64,000 bases of DNA from Halieaceae bacterium UBA4452 (lineage in GTDB: Bacteria; Pseudomonadota; Gammaproteobacteria; Pseudomonadales; Halieaceae), in the NCBI GenBank assembly GCA_002389505.1, contig DGPA01000021.1, positions 166,696-230,695 on the forward strand. Reading direction: 5' to 3'. The translations under genes were made by a program, and so were the position numbers. Positions 53,326 through 61,832 of this stretch are shown here, piece after piece; positions within the stretch are counted from its first letter, which is position 1; each line of letters starts with the position of its first letter. Under the pieces are notes generated by a model. The model searched no databases. It was given only the letters and a program-made list of their open reading frames with translations, and was not told where the DNA came from.

Positions 53326-53702
53326 TACTAGTCTCCATCTGCTTTGCTCAGTGGGCGACGCAGCATTCGCCCTACTGATGGGCGGTAAAAAGACACGATC
53401 ATCCTTATCAAGCACCCTTCGTTTGCCCTAAATAACGCTGAAAGTTTGAGCTTCACTAGGCGTATCCGGACCCCGTTTATCTTACACCAAGATGGCGGTC
53501 TGGTGGGGGTCAAGGTTGGGGGCCCGCTTGTCGAGATCCGTTGTCCATTGAACTTGCTGGTTTGCTGCTGCAATCGTTCTGGCATAGGGTTCACCCTCGG
53601 CGAATGATGGTCAGGTGTGCTTCTCTGTGGCTTGCAAAAATATAAATCAGCTCTAGTATCACAGGACGCTGTGCTAACAAACTATGCTAAAGGACCAACC
53701 CC
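53326..53702. other. Intergenic promoter region before the Rieske genes
   Basis: 377 bp without a credible gene. A possible promoter lies at 53632-53659: TTGCAA (-35), 16 bp, TAGTAT (-10), about 45 bp upstream of the Rieske oxygenase start. A half-site AACAAAC (53676-53682) downstream equals one arm of the palindrome found at 61607-61626. Whether they share a regulator is speculative. Confidence 0.5.
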
Positions 53703-55082
53703 GTGAGCCACTCAGACATCCCTCTCGTTACCCTACCCACGCATCCGGACACCATGGATGGGCGTGACCCCACGTCAATACGCGGTGACAGCATTTCGGG
53801 CGACCGCTACTACTCTCATACCTTCATGAAACAAGAATGGGACCACATGTGGACGGCCATTTGGCATGTGGCGGGGCGCACAGCCGAGCTTGAACAAGCC
53901 GGGGATTTTGTGGTCCACGATTTCATGCACCAGTCAGTCATCTGTGTAAAGCAAACCGATGGATCTATCCGAGCGTTCTACAATGTCTGTCAACATCGAG
54001 CGCTACGACTGGTCGATGAAAGCTCCTCGGTGAATGAATTCCATTGCCGCTATCATGGCTGGGTGTGGGGTATTGATGGCCGACTACGCGCGGTTCAGGA
54101 CCCAGAAAATTTTTCCCAAGGAAACCCCTGCGGTAAGCTAACGCTGAAGGAGCTGCGCTGCGATATCTGGGGTGGATTAGTGTGGTATTCCTTTAGTGAC
54201 GACAGCCCTGAGCTGATGGATTACTTGCATCCACTACCCGACATTTACAAAAATTATCCCATGGACACCGCTGTCCGTATTTTTGCTCGAAAAATCAAGC
54301 TCAATACCAACTGGAAGTTTGCTTCAGTAAATTTTAGCGAGTCCTATCACACTCGCACCGCCCATCCGCAAGTTCCACCGTGGATTGATCAGGACTACTG
54401 GAGCGCTCGCTCAGAAATCTGGCCCAACGGGCATGGGCGAACCGTGCAGCCAATGCGCCCTAGTTTGCGCGACAGACTGCCGGAAGGAACCCCACATCCC
54501 TTTGATGATATTTTAACAATGTGGGGTATTAATCCCGACAGCTACCCTGATTTTGACACCAAAGCCCTCCAAGGCTGGCTAGATTTGAAGGCCGCAAAAA
54601 GGCGTCTTTGGAAGGACAAGGGCTATCTTCATTATGAGCATATGAACGACGAGGAATTAACCGATAGTCCTCACACGGTCATATTTCCCAATGTCACCAT
54701 TTCATTCTTACCCGACAACCTCATTTTTTTTCGCACCGAACCGGACCCCACAGATCCGACCAAGTGCACGTTTGATTTATGGTGTATGGCGTTTCCGGTA
54801 GAGGGCCAGAAGGAAGCACATGGCATCATGACTCAAGGCATGTATCCGGTCGTCGAATGTGAGCCAGAGACCTGTGACTTTCAGGGTGGAAAAGGTATTC
54901 CAGAGATTGTTGATAGCATTGTTTGGCAAGATATGATGCTCTCAGAAGCACAGCAAAATGGCTGGCAGTCCATGGGTTTTAGTGACTACTACCTCGCGGA
55001 TCAGGAAACCCGGGTGCGCTATTTTCACGACACGCTAAACGATTATTTGGAAGGTCGTAAGGGTAAGGCCCGCCATCAATAA
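53703..55082 (+). CDS. Rieske non-heme iron oxygenase, alpha-subunit type (1)
   Basis: A 459-residue ring-hydroxylating oxygenase. The Rieske [2Fe-2S] motif is CQH (about 96-98) and CRYH (about 115-118). The mononuclear iron site has NFSESYHTRTAH with His216 and His221, with Glu213 in the bridging position usually filled by Asp. The catalytic domain then runs to the C-terminus with the PNVTISFLPDNLIFFRTEP segment. No beta-subunit gene is adjacent, so it is probably an alpha-only homotrimer. It needs a ferredoxin and reductase; candidates lie at 63-64 kb. The substrate cannot be read from sequence. The start is GTG 53703 with AAAGGA upstream. Confidence 0.9.
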   Translation: MSHSDIPLVTLPTHPDTMDGRDPTSIRGDSISGDRYYSHTFMKQEWDHMWTAIWHVAGRTAELEQAGDFVVHDFMHQSVICVKQTDGSIRAFYNVCQHRALRLVDESSSVNEFHCRYHGWVWGIDGRLRAVQDPENFSQGNPCGKLTLKELRCDIWGGLVWYSFSDDSPELMDYLHPLPDIYKNYPMDTAVRIFARKIKLNTNWKFASVNFSESYHTRTAHPQVPPWIDQDYWSARSEIWPNGHGRTVQPMRPSLRDRLPEGTPHPFDDILTMWGINPDSYPDFDTKALQGWLDLKAAKRRLWKDKGYLHYEHMNDEELTDSPHTVIFPNVTISFLPDNLIFFRTEPDPTDPTKCTFDLWCMAFPVEGQKEAHGIMTQGMYPVVECEPETCDFQGGKGIPEIVDSIVWQDMMLSEAQQNGWQSMGFSDYYLADQETRVRYFHDTLNDYLEGRKGKARHQ

Positions 55083-55241
55083 GGGTCGTTACCCTCGGCC
55101 ATCGGCTCTAGGGGTCACCGCGAAGTAGCTCTTCTGCAGCGCCTTCGAGTGCAGCTAGGCAGTGCTTTTAGGTTTTTAAAGCTGGACACTTAGATTAAGA
55201 TCGAGGCAGCCAACACATTCTACCGATCTAATGAGGTGCGC

Positions 55242-56576
55242 ATGACGTCTCACAAGCCGACAGCTTTGGCACAGGCGCTGGGGCGCCCCCCCAAAGAACG
55301 CGACATTGCCCTGCGCTCAGACACCATTAGTGCAGATCGCTATCTCTGCGCTGATTATCTCAGACATGAGTTTGAGAGTGTCTGGCACAAAATATGGAAT
55401 ATTGGGGGCGTGGCGTATCAAATGCCCGAGCCTGGAGATTTTCTCACTGCCGACATTGGCATCGATTCAATCATTATGGTGCGTCAGGACGACGGTTCAG
55501 TCAAAGCGCTTTTTAACGCCTGCCCGCACCGAGGTACGCGCATCACCGAAGCGAGTGATGGGCATGCACAACGCTTTGCCTGCCCTTATCACGGCTGGGA
55601 GTTTAACCGCGAAGGCGTTGTCACCTTTGTGCCAGATGAAGAAGACTTCAAAGAAAGCCCCTGTGGCAAAGCACGACTCAAAGACATGCGGTGCGAGGAA
55701 CGCTTTGGGTTTATTTGGTTCAATTTTGATAGCGATGCACCTTGCTTAGACGATTTCCTAGGTGAAACCATCACCCGTGAGTTAGATGCGCACCGCATTG
55801 AAGATATGCTGCGAGTGCTGGACATGACCGCCGAGGCAAGCTGTAACTGGAAAATAATCACTGATAATTTCAATGAGGCATACCACGTAAAGGTACTCCA
55901 CCCTGAACTCATCCCCTACATAGCGGCTGACTATCAAGACTGCCAGTTTGATACCTTCGCCAATGGCCACAACCGCGGGTGGTTTCCCTCGTTTCTACCC
56001 TCCAAGCAATACGGTAGCGATACTATTGGCGAACCCTTGAAGAGCATGGCCAGGATGTGGGGGCTTAATAGTGATGACTACGTGGGTCGAGAAAACTGGC
56101 AACAATTACGCGTGGACATCCAGCAGGCCAAAAGGACGCAAGGCCCAGCCAAAGGCTATCATCACTACACCCATCTTGCTGATTACCAGCTGACCGATTA
56201 TGTTATTTACAATTTATTTCCAAACAATGTTATTACCGTTGGGCCCGATGGCGTACAGCTACTCAGACCCCGGCCACATCCCACCGACCCTGCTCAGTGC
56301 CTGTTCGATCATTGGTGGTTAGTCAACAAAGTAGAGGGGCAAGCCAGCACGCCCTCACCCGCCGGAGGCCCGGACTTACCCGTTGAAGATGCCATGCATG
56401 AGCATGTCCGCTACGGAGAAAAAAGTCTAGGAACGACCGCCGATCAGGATTTGAGTATTGCCAAGATGCAACAGCTAGGGCTCGGTTCAGCGGGCTTCCA
56501 AGGCTACTGGATGCCCGAGCAAGAACGTCGCGTGCAATCTTTCCATGAAACGTTAAATGATTTAATGGGCAACTAA
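55242..56576 (+). CDS. Rieske non-heme iron oxygenase, alpha-subunit type (2)
   Basis: A 444-residue paralogue of the preceding gene. Rieske ligands are CPH (about 94-96) and CPYH (about 114-117). The iron site reads DNFNEAYHVKVLHPEL with His215 and His220 and Glu212. The two oxygenases share layout and many motifs (PNVI/ITVGPD, FHETLNDLM ending) but differ throughout, so they are not a recent duplication. ATG 55242 (GAGG 5 nt upstream) is preferred to GTG 55236. The 158-bp gap to gene 1 has no gene. The two may act on successive substrates or different ring positions. Confidence 0.9.
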   Translation: MTSHKPTALAQALGRPPKERDIALRSDTISADRYLCADYLRHEFESVWHKIWNIGGVAYQMPEPGDFLTADIGIDSIIMVRQDDGSVKALFNACPHRGTRITEASDGHAQRFACPYHGWEFNREGVVTFVPDEEDFKESPCGKARLKDMRCEERFGFIWFNFDSDAPCLDDFLGETITRELDAHRIEDMLRVLDMTAEASCNWKIITDNFNEAYHVKVLHPELIPYIAADYQDCQFDTFANGHNRGWFPSFLPSKQYGSDTIGEPLKSMARMWGLNSDDYVGRENWQQLRVDIQQAKRTQGPAKGYHHYTHLADYQLTDYVIYNLFPNNVITVGPDGVQLLRPRPHPTDPAQCLFDHWWLVNKVEGQASTPSPAGGPDLPVEDAMHEHVRYGEKSLGTTADQDLSIAKMQQLGLGSAGFQGYWMPEQERRVQSFHETLNDLMGN

Positions 56577-56758
56577 GTCCCTACACGGCAATGGCTGCGC
56601 AAGGTACGCAGGCTTCAAGGCCGCTTGAACCGCCGCCGACCGAGTAACAACCGGTCGACAATGGCTACTCGGCGCACATACACTCCGCTCACCGGGTGGC
56701 AAACCCCATGACTTCGCACTCCACAGCCATGGGCAGGCAGACGCTACACCGCCGGGGA
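56577..56758. other. Convergent intergenic region with inverted repeats
   Basis: 182 bp between the second Rieske gene and the convergent SDR. Two hairpin-forming repeats are seen: TTCAAG/CTTGAA with a 4-nt loop (56614-56629), and CCGAGTA/TACTCGG with a 19-nt loop (56640-56672). No T-run follows either, so terminator function is uncertain. Confidence 0.45.
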
Positions 56759-57520
56759 TTAAAACTGCAAACGCTTAGTGAAGCCGCCGTCAAGCACAAC
56801 GTTGGTGCCCGTGGTAAAACCCGACCGGGGGCTGGCTAGAAAGGCGACCATATCGGCAATTTCTCGCGCTGAACCCATACGACCCATCGGTATATTGGCT
56901 AGCGTGCCTTCATAAATTTCGGGCATAGCTTGTTTGATCTGATCCCATGCACCGCCCTCAATAAACACTGGGCCAGGGCTCACCGCATTCACACGGATAC
57001 CCTGAGGGGCTAAGTCTTGTGCCAAGTTACCCGCGTAGTTGAGCAGCGCTGCTTTGATGGCGCTATAGGGAACTGCACCGGCAAACGCCTCAAGTGCGGC
57101 CGTTGACGAAATAACAACAATCGCGCCACTCGCTGATTTTTCAAGCCATGGTTGGACCAACTGAACCCCCCGCCAAGTCGATAGCATGTCAGCCTCAAAA
57201 TTGGCGCGCCAACCGTCCTCAGAGGCATCGGCGCCACCGGCTGATACATTGGGCACAAAGATATCAATGCCGCCCAAAGTGTCGGCGCAGTGGTTGACCC
57301 AGTGGGCAAGCGAGTCAGCATCCGCCACGTCGACGGCACTACCCACCACGGTAGCTCCTTTAGCACTCAGCTCTTCTACCGCTTGCTTGACCTCATCACT
57401 ATTACGCGCGCAAATGCCTAGTTGACAACCTTCTGCAGCGAGAGTTTCTACAATACCTCTGCCTATTCCTTTCGTTGATCCGGTAACTAGCGCCACTTTT
57501 CCCTGCAATTTTAAGTCCAT
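56759..57520 (-). CDS. SDR family NAD(P)-dependent oxidoreductase
   Basis: A 253-residue classical short-chain dehydrogenase: cofactor loop VTGSTKGIGRGIVETLA (about 13-19), FVPNVSAGG in place of the NAG motif, VVISSTAAL with the catalytic serine (about 143), YSAIKAALLNYAG with Tyr/Lys (about 156/160), and VNAVSPGPVF. It oxidises or reduces an alcohol/ketone of unknown identity. It is the last gene of a four-gene minus-strand set with the two dehydrogenases and the ligase. Confidence 0.9.
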   Translation of the reverse strand: MDLKLQGKVALVTGSTKGIGRGIVETLAAEGCQLGICARNSDEVKQAVEELSAKGATVVGSAVDVADADSLAHWVNHCADTLGGIDIFVPNVSAGGADASEDGWRANFEADMLSTWRGVQLVQPWLEKSASGAIVVISSTAALEAFAGAVPYSAIKAALLNYAGNLAQDLAPQGIRVNAVSPGPVFIEGGAWDQIKQAMPEIYEGTLANIPMGRMGSAREIADMVAFLASPRSGFTTGTNVVLDGGFTKRLQF

Positions 57521-57567
57521 TATTCACCTCCAATGGTGTGGTTATTTAAACGTTATGTGATCCTGTA

Positions 57568-58674
57568 TTACGCGGCATCAACAACGGCGATAAACGTTTC
57601 AAGGGCTTCATCGCGACTGACAATCCAACTATCAAGCGCTGCCACTCGCTTGAAATAATGCCCCACAATATACTCATCGGTTGTTGCAATGCCCCCGTGT
57701 AGTTGAATAGCTTCTTGCGTAACATGGCGAGCCGCATTAGCCGTCTTGACCTTACAAGCCAGTATTAACGCCCATTCATCAGTCGCACTGTTATCATGCG
57801 CACGGCATGCAGCTGCAACGAGTGAGCGGCATAATTCAACCTCAATCAGCATATTGGCCATACGGTGCTGCAGCGCCTGAAAGGACGCTAACGGCTGGCC
57901 AAACTGTACGCGCTGCTTGGTATAGTCGACCGTCGCTCCCAGAGCCGCGTCCATCGCACCTAAGGCTTCCGCGCTGGCTATTAGCGCAGCACGGGCACGG
58001 GCCCGGGAAAACGCGTTTATAGCGACCTCACCGCTGGCCATCAAGGCAGATGCCTGAATATGGATATCAAAGCAAATATTCGCGCCGCTTCGACCGTCGT
58101 ACGTTTTATAGGCCTCCACGGTGAGGCCCCGTGCGTCTCTCTCCACGAGTGCATAGGCAAACGCTTCACCCAAGCAGGCCGTAATAATAAAATGCGTGGC
58201 GCTACCACCGCCGGCCACAAAGACCTTCTCCCCCGTTAAGCGATACCCGCTCTCTGTAGGCTGAAGAAGGGCCCGGGTGTTCGTGACCGATGGTGCAGCA
58301 TCAGCCTCCGCGTGGGCAAGGATAATGTGTATCTCACCCGTCGCCATTTTTTCTATCACGGCGTCGGGGGTGTTCACGCCCTCATGGGTCAGGAGTGCGC
58401 CAGCCACTACGACAGAATCAAATACCGGCTCTATTACCAAAAAACGACCAAATTGTTCAGCGACCACCGCGCATTCCTGCATGCCAAAACCTAAACCACC
58501 CTGCTCCTCGGTGAAGGGCATAGCCATCCAGCCCATGCTTGCCATGGCAGTCCAGTGGGGCTCACTCATAAACTCACTGCTGCTAACCACCTCTCGTCGG
58601 CTGTTGAAGTCATAGTTGTCGCGTAAGTAACGCTCCGCGGCGTCATGCAGCATTTGCTGATCTTCAGTCATCAT
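57568..58674 (-). CDS. Acyl-CoA dehydrogenase family protein (smaller partner)
   Basis: A 368-residue flavoprotein. The FAD-binding acyl-CoA dehydrogenase fold is complete: N-terminal helical part with FTEEQGGLGFGMQECAVVAEQFGR, middle beta domain (YRLTGEKVFVAGGGSATHFI), and C-terminal helical part with TKQRVQFGQPLASFQALQHRMANM and IQLHGGIATTDEYIVGHYFKR. It overlaps no neighbour and sits 18 bp from the next dehydrogenase, a tandem layout typical of heteromeric FadE pairs. The substrate chain or ring is unknown. Confidence 0.9.
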   Translation of the reverse strand: MMTEDQQMLHDAAERYLRDNYDFNSRREVVSSSEFMSEPHWTAMASMGWMAMPFTEEQGGLGFGMQECAVVAEQFGRFLVIEPVFDSVVVAGALLTHEGVNTPDAVIEKMATGEIHIILAHAEADAAPSVTNTRALLQPTESGYRLTGEKVFVAGGGSATHFIITACLGEAFAYALVERDARGLTVEAYKTYDGRSGANICFDIHIQASALMASGEVAINAFSRARARAALIASAEALGAMDAALGATVDYTKQRVQFGQPLASFQALQHRMANMLIEVELCRSLVAAACRAHDNSATDEWALILACKVKTANAARHVTQEAIQLHGGIATTDEYIVGHYFKRVAALDSWIVSRDEALETFIAVVDAA

Positions 58675-58692
58675 AAACTTCCTCCCCCGCGC

Positions 58693-59883
58693 TTAAAGCT
58701 TAAGTATCTGCTTGGCGATGATGGCTCTTTGTATCTCCGCTGTTCCGCCATAAATAGTCGCAGCGCGGTTATTGATGTATTCGGCCATCGCCGTCAGCGC
58801 ATACCCTGGCGCCGGTGTCTTGCCAGCATAGCGCGGATTTAGGGAGTCCGGATGATAAGGCGTAGCCGCTTGACCCACCGCGTCAACACTCAACGCATTA
58901 AAGCGCTGGCCGAGCTCAGTGCCTGCGCACTTAACCAGCGATGACAGGGCGCCCGGATTTCCCCCTGAGCTTAACGTGCCTTTTATTCGTAATTCTGTTT
59001 GCTCCAAGGCCATTGCCTCAATCTCTGCCTCCGCAAGACGGTGACGGAACACCGGATCCTGTAGCTTTGATTTGCCATTACGCGCCTTAACCGATTGAGC
59101 CTGGCAGCGTAACTTCGCTAACTGCTTTTTAATATCAATGGTAAAATTATGCCCGCCTCGCTCAAATTCCAATAAATATTTAGCGACCGACCAGCCTTCG
59201 TTTTCATTTCCCACTACATTAGCAACAGGCACTCGCACGTCTTGAAAAAAGACCTGACATTGCTCAATCTGGCCGTCAAGGCTAACAATGTCAGTCACCG
59301 TAATGCCCGGGCTATTGAGATCGATTAACAGAAAACTGATGCCCGCCTGTGGCTTCACCTCCTTGTTCGTTCGGACTAGACAAAATATTCGATTGCTGTG
59401 TCGAGCCATGGACGTCCAAATCTTGGTACCGTTTACGACATAGTCGTCTCCGTCTCGTACCGCCGATGTTTTAAGCGAGGCCAAATCGGAGCCAGCACCA
59501 GGCTCCGAATAACCCTGACACCAAATATCTTCTGCGGAGAGGATACGCGGCAAGTAAAAAGACTTTTGCTCATCGGTACCATAATGCATGAGCATGGGTC
59601 CGAGCATTTGGATAGCCATCATGACGATACTGGGAGCGTTGGCGAGCTTACATTCTTCCTGAAAGATATAGCGCTGGTTAATGTCCCAACCGGTGCCTCC
59701 ATATTCCTTAGGCCACTCGGGAGCAACCCAACCTTTATTATGAAGAATCTTATGCCATTTTAGCGCCGCCTCGAAGTCTGAAAATACCGACGTTGTTAGT
59801 TCTCCTGCTCGGACTAACTCTGGGGACAGTTCAAGGGCAAGAAAGTCCCTCACTCCCTGTCGGAACAGCTTGTAATCAGTCAT
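58693..59883 (-). CDS. Acyl-CoA dehydrogenase family protein (larger partner)
   Basis: A 396-residue acyl-CoA dehydrogenase: WPKEYGGTGWDINQRYIFQEECKLANAP, WCQGYSEPGAGSDLASLKTSAVRDGDDYVVNGTKIWTSMARHSN, and the C-terminal IYGGTAEIQRAIIAKQILKL. At the position where medium-chain dehydrogenases have the catalytic Glu (YEGT) this protein has Gly, as in several heteromeric steroid-type FadE subunits and isovaleryl-type enzymes that use a base on another helix. The start is ATG 59883; the gene follows the ligase by 34 bp. Confidence 0.9.
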   Translation of the reverse strand: MTDYKLFRQGVRDFLALELSPELVRAGELTTSVFSDFEAALKWHKILHNKGWVAPEWPKEYGGTGWDINQRYIFQEECKLANAPSIVMMAIQMLGPMLMHYGTDEQKSFYLPRILSAEDIWCQGYSEPGAGSDLASLKTSAVRDGDDYVVNGTKIWTSMARHSNRIFCLVRTNKEVKPQAGISFLLIDLNSPGITVTDIVSLDGQIEQCQVFFQDVRVPVANVVGNENEGWSVAKYLLEFERGGHNFTIDIKKQLAKLRCQAQSVKARNGKSKLQDPVFRHRLAEAEIEAMALEQTELRIKGTLSSGGNPGALSSLVKCAGTELGQRFNALSVDAVGQAATPYHPDSLNPRYAGKTPAPGYALTAMAEYINNRAATIYGGTAEIQRAIIAKQILKL

Positions 59884-59917
59884 AGTTTGCGCAATCCGTC
59901 ATAAAATAATGTCCCCG

Positions 59918-61528
59918 TCACAGTTGCAGGCCAGCGTCTATTAACTGGCGTCTTAGCAACTCTTTTTGCACTTTCCCTGACGCCGTTTTGGGTAATGCTG
60001 ACGTCAGCTCAAGGTGCTGCGGCCACTTCTGTTTCGCTACCCCGAGCTTGTCAAGAGTATCAAGTATCGTGGCAAGGCCTAGCACAGTATTCGGGTCGAT
60101 GACCACGAATGCGGCGACGCCTTCACCAAGACGCGCATGGGGCGCAGCCACCACTGCGACCTCCACTACGTCAGGGTGCTCTAATATCGCCTCTTCAATT
60201 TCTCGGGCAGAGAGGTTTTCTCCCCCGCGAATAATAATGTCCTTCTTTCGATCGGTGATCACCAACGCACCACTTTGGAGTAATTTTCCAACATCGCCAG
60301 TCTTAAAAAACCCGTCGGCATCAAAGGCTGCTGCCTGTTGGTCTGGGTCTGAATAGCCAAGCATCATGGCCGGTCCACGGACGACAATTTCACCCTCCAC
60401 TCCCGACCCTAAATCAGCGCCATTATCGTCGTAAATACGCACATCATAATTGTAAATGCGGCCATCAGTCTCCGCTGCTTGCTGCCTATTTGCAGGCTCA
60501 GGAAACCCCACTGTCACCAGTGGCACCTCAGTGGAACCATAAACCCGAACTGCCTGACAATCCTTAAGAACGTCGGTGGCCGCATAAATTAAGCTAGGGG
60601 GCACCGAGGCACCGCCACAAGCAAACAGCCGAAACCCGGGTAGTGACTTGCCCTGCGCCTTGCAGGTATCGGTCAATTGTTGCAGGAAAGGGGTGGCGCT
60701 CACACAGGTGGTGGCACCGTACTTCTCGATGAGGGCGATGGCTTTTTCTACCACCCACGCTTCCATTAATAATGAGCGCGTCGTCGTGAAGAAAGGCAGC
60801 TCAATACCGTTTACATACCCTGTTATGTGCGTCACCGGTGAGGGCATCAGCATCAAATCCTCATCGGTCAAGCGCCAGCCTGATACACCGTTATCAAGGG
60901 CTTTCGCAAGCGTATTGTGACTGTGGCGCACTGCCTTTGGGTTGCCTGTCGTTCCAGACGTATACAATATAATTTTGACGTCGTCGGGATCGACTGGCGC
61001 GACGTCGACGTCTGTTGCATCACCATAGGACAGCCATTCGTGAAAATGGCTAAAACCATCAGGTAGCGCATTTTCAGCACCCACGCAAACGACGTGCTCC
61101 AGCAACGGCAAATGGCTTTTAAGCTGCTCCACCATCTCAGGGAAATTAAATTGACGGTATAGCCCGGGGATAAACACAATTTTTGCCTGCGCGTCTTTCA
61201 AAATAAAAGCGACTTCCCGGCCCCTATAAATCGGCACTATAGGGTTGATCACCAGGCCACAGATAGACGCCGCAATGGCAACAATGACCGACTCGACAAT
61301 GTTGGGCAGTTGAAAGCTGAGCGTATCACCGGGCTTCAATCCAGCTTTTTGCATTGCGCTGGCGAGCAGACGGCTCTGGTTCCATGCATCGCCATAGCTC
61401 AGTGTTGCGCCGCTATCAAACACAATGGCGACCTCTGTCGGTTGGCTGCTCGCCAATTGTGAAGCCACTTGAGCGAGGGTCGTATGTCGATAACTGTGAT
61501 CGCTGATCAGATTCATTGCTGCAGACAT
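59918..61528 (-). CDS. AMP-dependent acyl-CoA ligase
   Basis: A 536-residue adenylate-forming enzyme that activates a carboxylic acid to its CoA thioester. P-loop LYTSGTTGNPKAVRHSHNTL (about 188-207), GSTEVPLVTVGFPEP (A5), TGDVGKLLQSGALVITDRKKDIIIRGGENLSAREIEEAI (A7-A8), and the catalytic lysine in LPKTASGKVQKELLRRQL near the C-terminus. It is first of the minus-strand set (ligase, two dehydrogenases, SDR). Divergent from the NTF2 gene across a 300-bp region holding a palindrome. The acid substrate is unknown. Confidence 0.93.
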   Translation of the reverse strand: MSAAMNLISDHSYRHTTLAQVASQLASSQPTEVAIVFDSGATLSYGDAWNQSRLLASAMQKAGLKPGDTLSFQLPNIVESVIVAIAASICGLVINPIVPIYRGREVAFILKDAQAKIVFIPGLYRQFNFPEMVEQLKSHLPLLEHVVCVGAENALPDGFSHFHEWLSYGDATDVDVAPVDPDDVKIILYTSGTTGNPKAVRHSHNTLAKALDNGVSGWRLTDEDLMLMPSPVTHITGYVNGIELPFFTTTRSLLMEAWVVEKAIALIEKYGATTCVSATPFLQQLTDTCKAQGKSLPGFRLFACGGASVPPSLIYAATDVLKDCQAVRVYGSTEVPLVTVGFPEPANRQQAAETDGRIYNYDVRIYDDNGADLGSGVEGEIVVRGPAMMLGYSDPDQQAAAFDADGFFKTGDVGKLLQSGALVITDRKKDIIIRGGENLSAREIEEAILEHPDVVEVAVVAAPHARLGEGVAAFVVIDPNTVLGLATILDTLDKLGVAKQKWPQHLELTSALPKTASGKVQKELLRRQLIDAGLQL

Positions 61529-61606
61529 GCCCTAGTGTGTATTGTTATTGATGTTGCATAGCACCGCCATCTGACGAGCTGACAATATAACAGCAAGTTT
61601 AGCGCA

Positions 61607-61626
61607 AACAAACTCGATTGTTTGTT
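61607..61626. promoter_or_regulatory. 20-bp palindrome between divergent ligase and NTF2 genes
   Basis: AACAAAC-TCGATT-GTTTGTT, perfect 7-bp arms with a 6-bp centre. It lies 79 bp from the ligase start and about 200 bp from the NTF2 start. The size and layout suit a dimeric TetR-type repressor, and acyl-CoA catabolic clusters are commonly under such control. No local regulator gene is in the window, so the binder is unknown. Confidence 0.6.
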
Positions 61627-61733
61627 ATCGGCGAACGCGCAACACTGCGTTTATTTGCCACTGAAGGCGCTCTACCCTAATAGGGAGAAAAGCACGGCTA
61701 TCCCAGTGATGATGTCAGTGACTACTTAAACGC

Positions 61734-61760
61734 TTGACATAAGAATAGCTAGGCTACTAA
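61734..61760 (+). promoter_or_regulatory. Candidate promoter of the tandem NTF2 gene
   Basis: TTGACA (perfect -35, 61734-61739), 15-bp spacer, TACTAA (61755-61760). The spacer is short, so either this is weak or the true -10 lies a few bases on. It precedes the gene by about 73 bp and follows the palindrome by 108 bp. Confidence 0.4.
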
Positions 61761-61832
61761 CGTGTAAAAAAGCAAATCCGCTGGTCGTTTATGCTCTCAT
61801 GCATAACTGGCGCGACAATGCTGGAAACATTT

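Noticed and set aside
53326..53594. ORF on the minus strand in the Rieske upstream region
   Set aside because: It overlaps the GFA start region, has no matching family and lacks a ribosome-binding site.
61791..61832. Longer N-terminus of the tandem NTF2 protein
   Set aside because: The extra 14 residues have no domain similarity and the ribosome-binding signal is better at ATG 61833, though the upstream ATG cannot be excluded.
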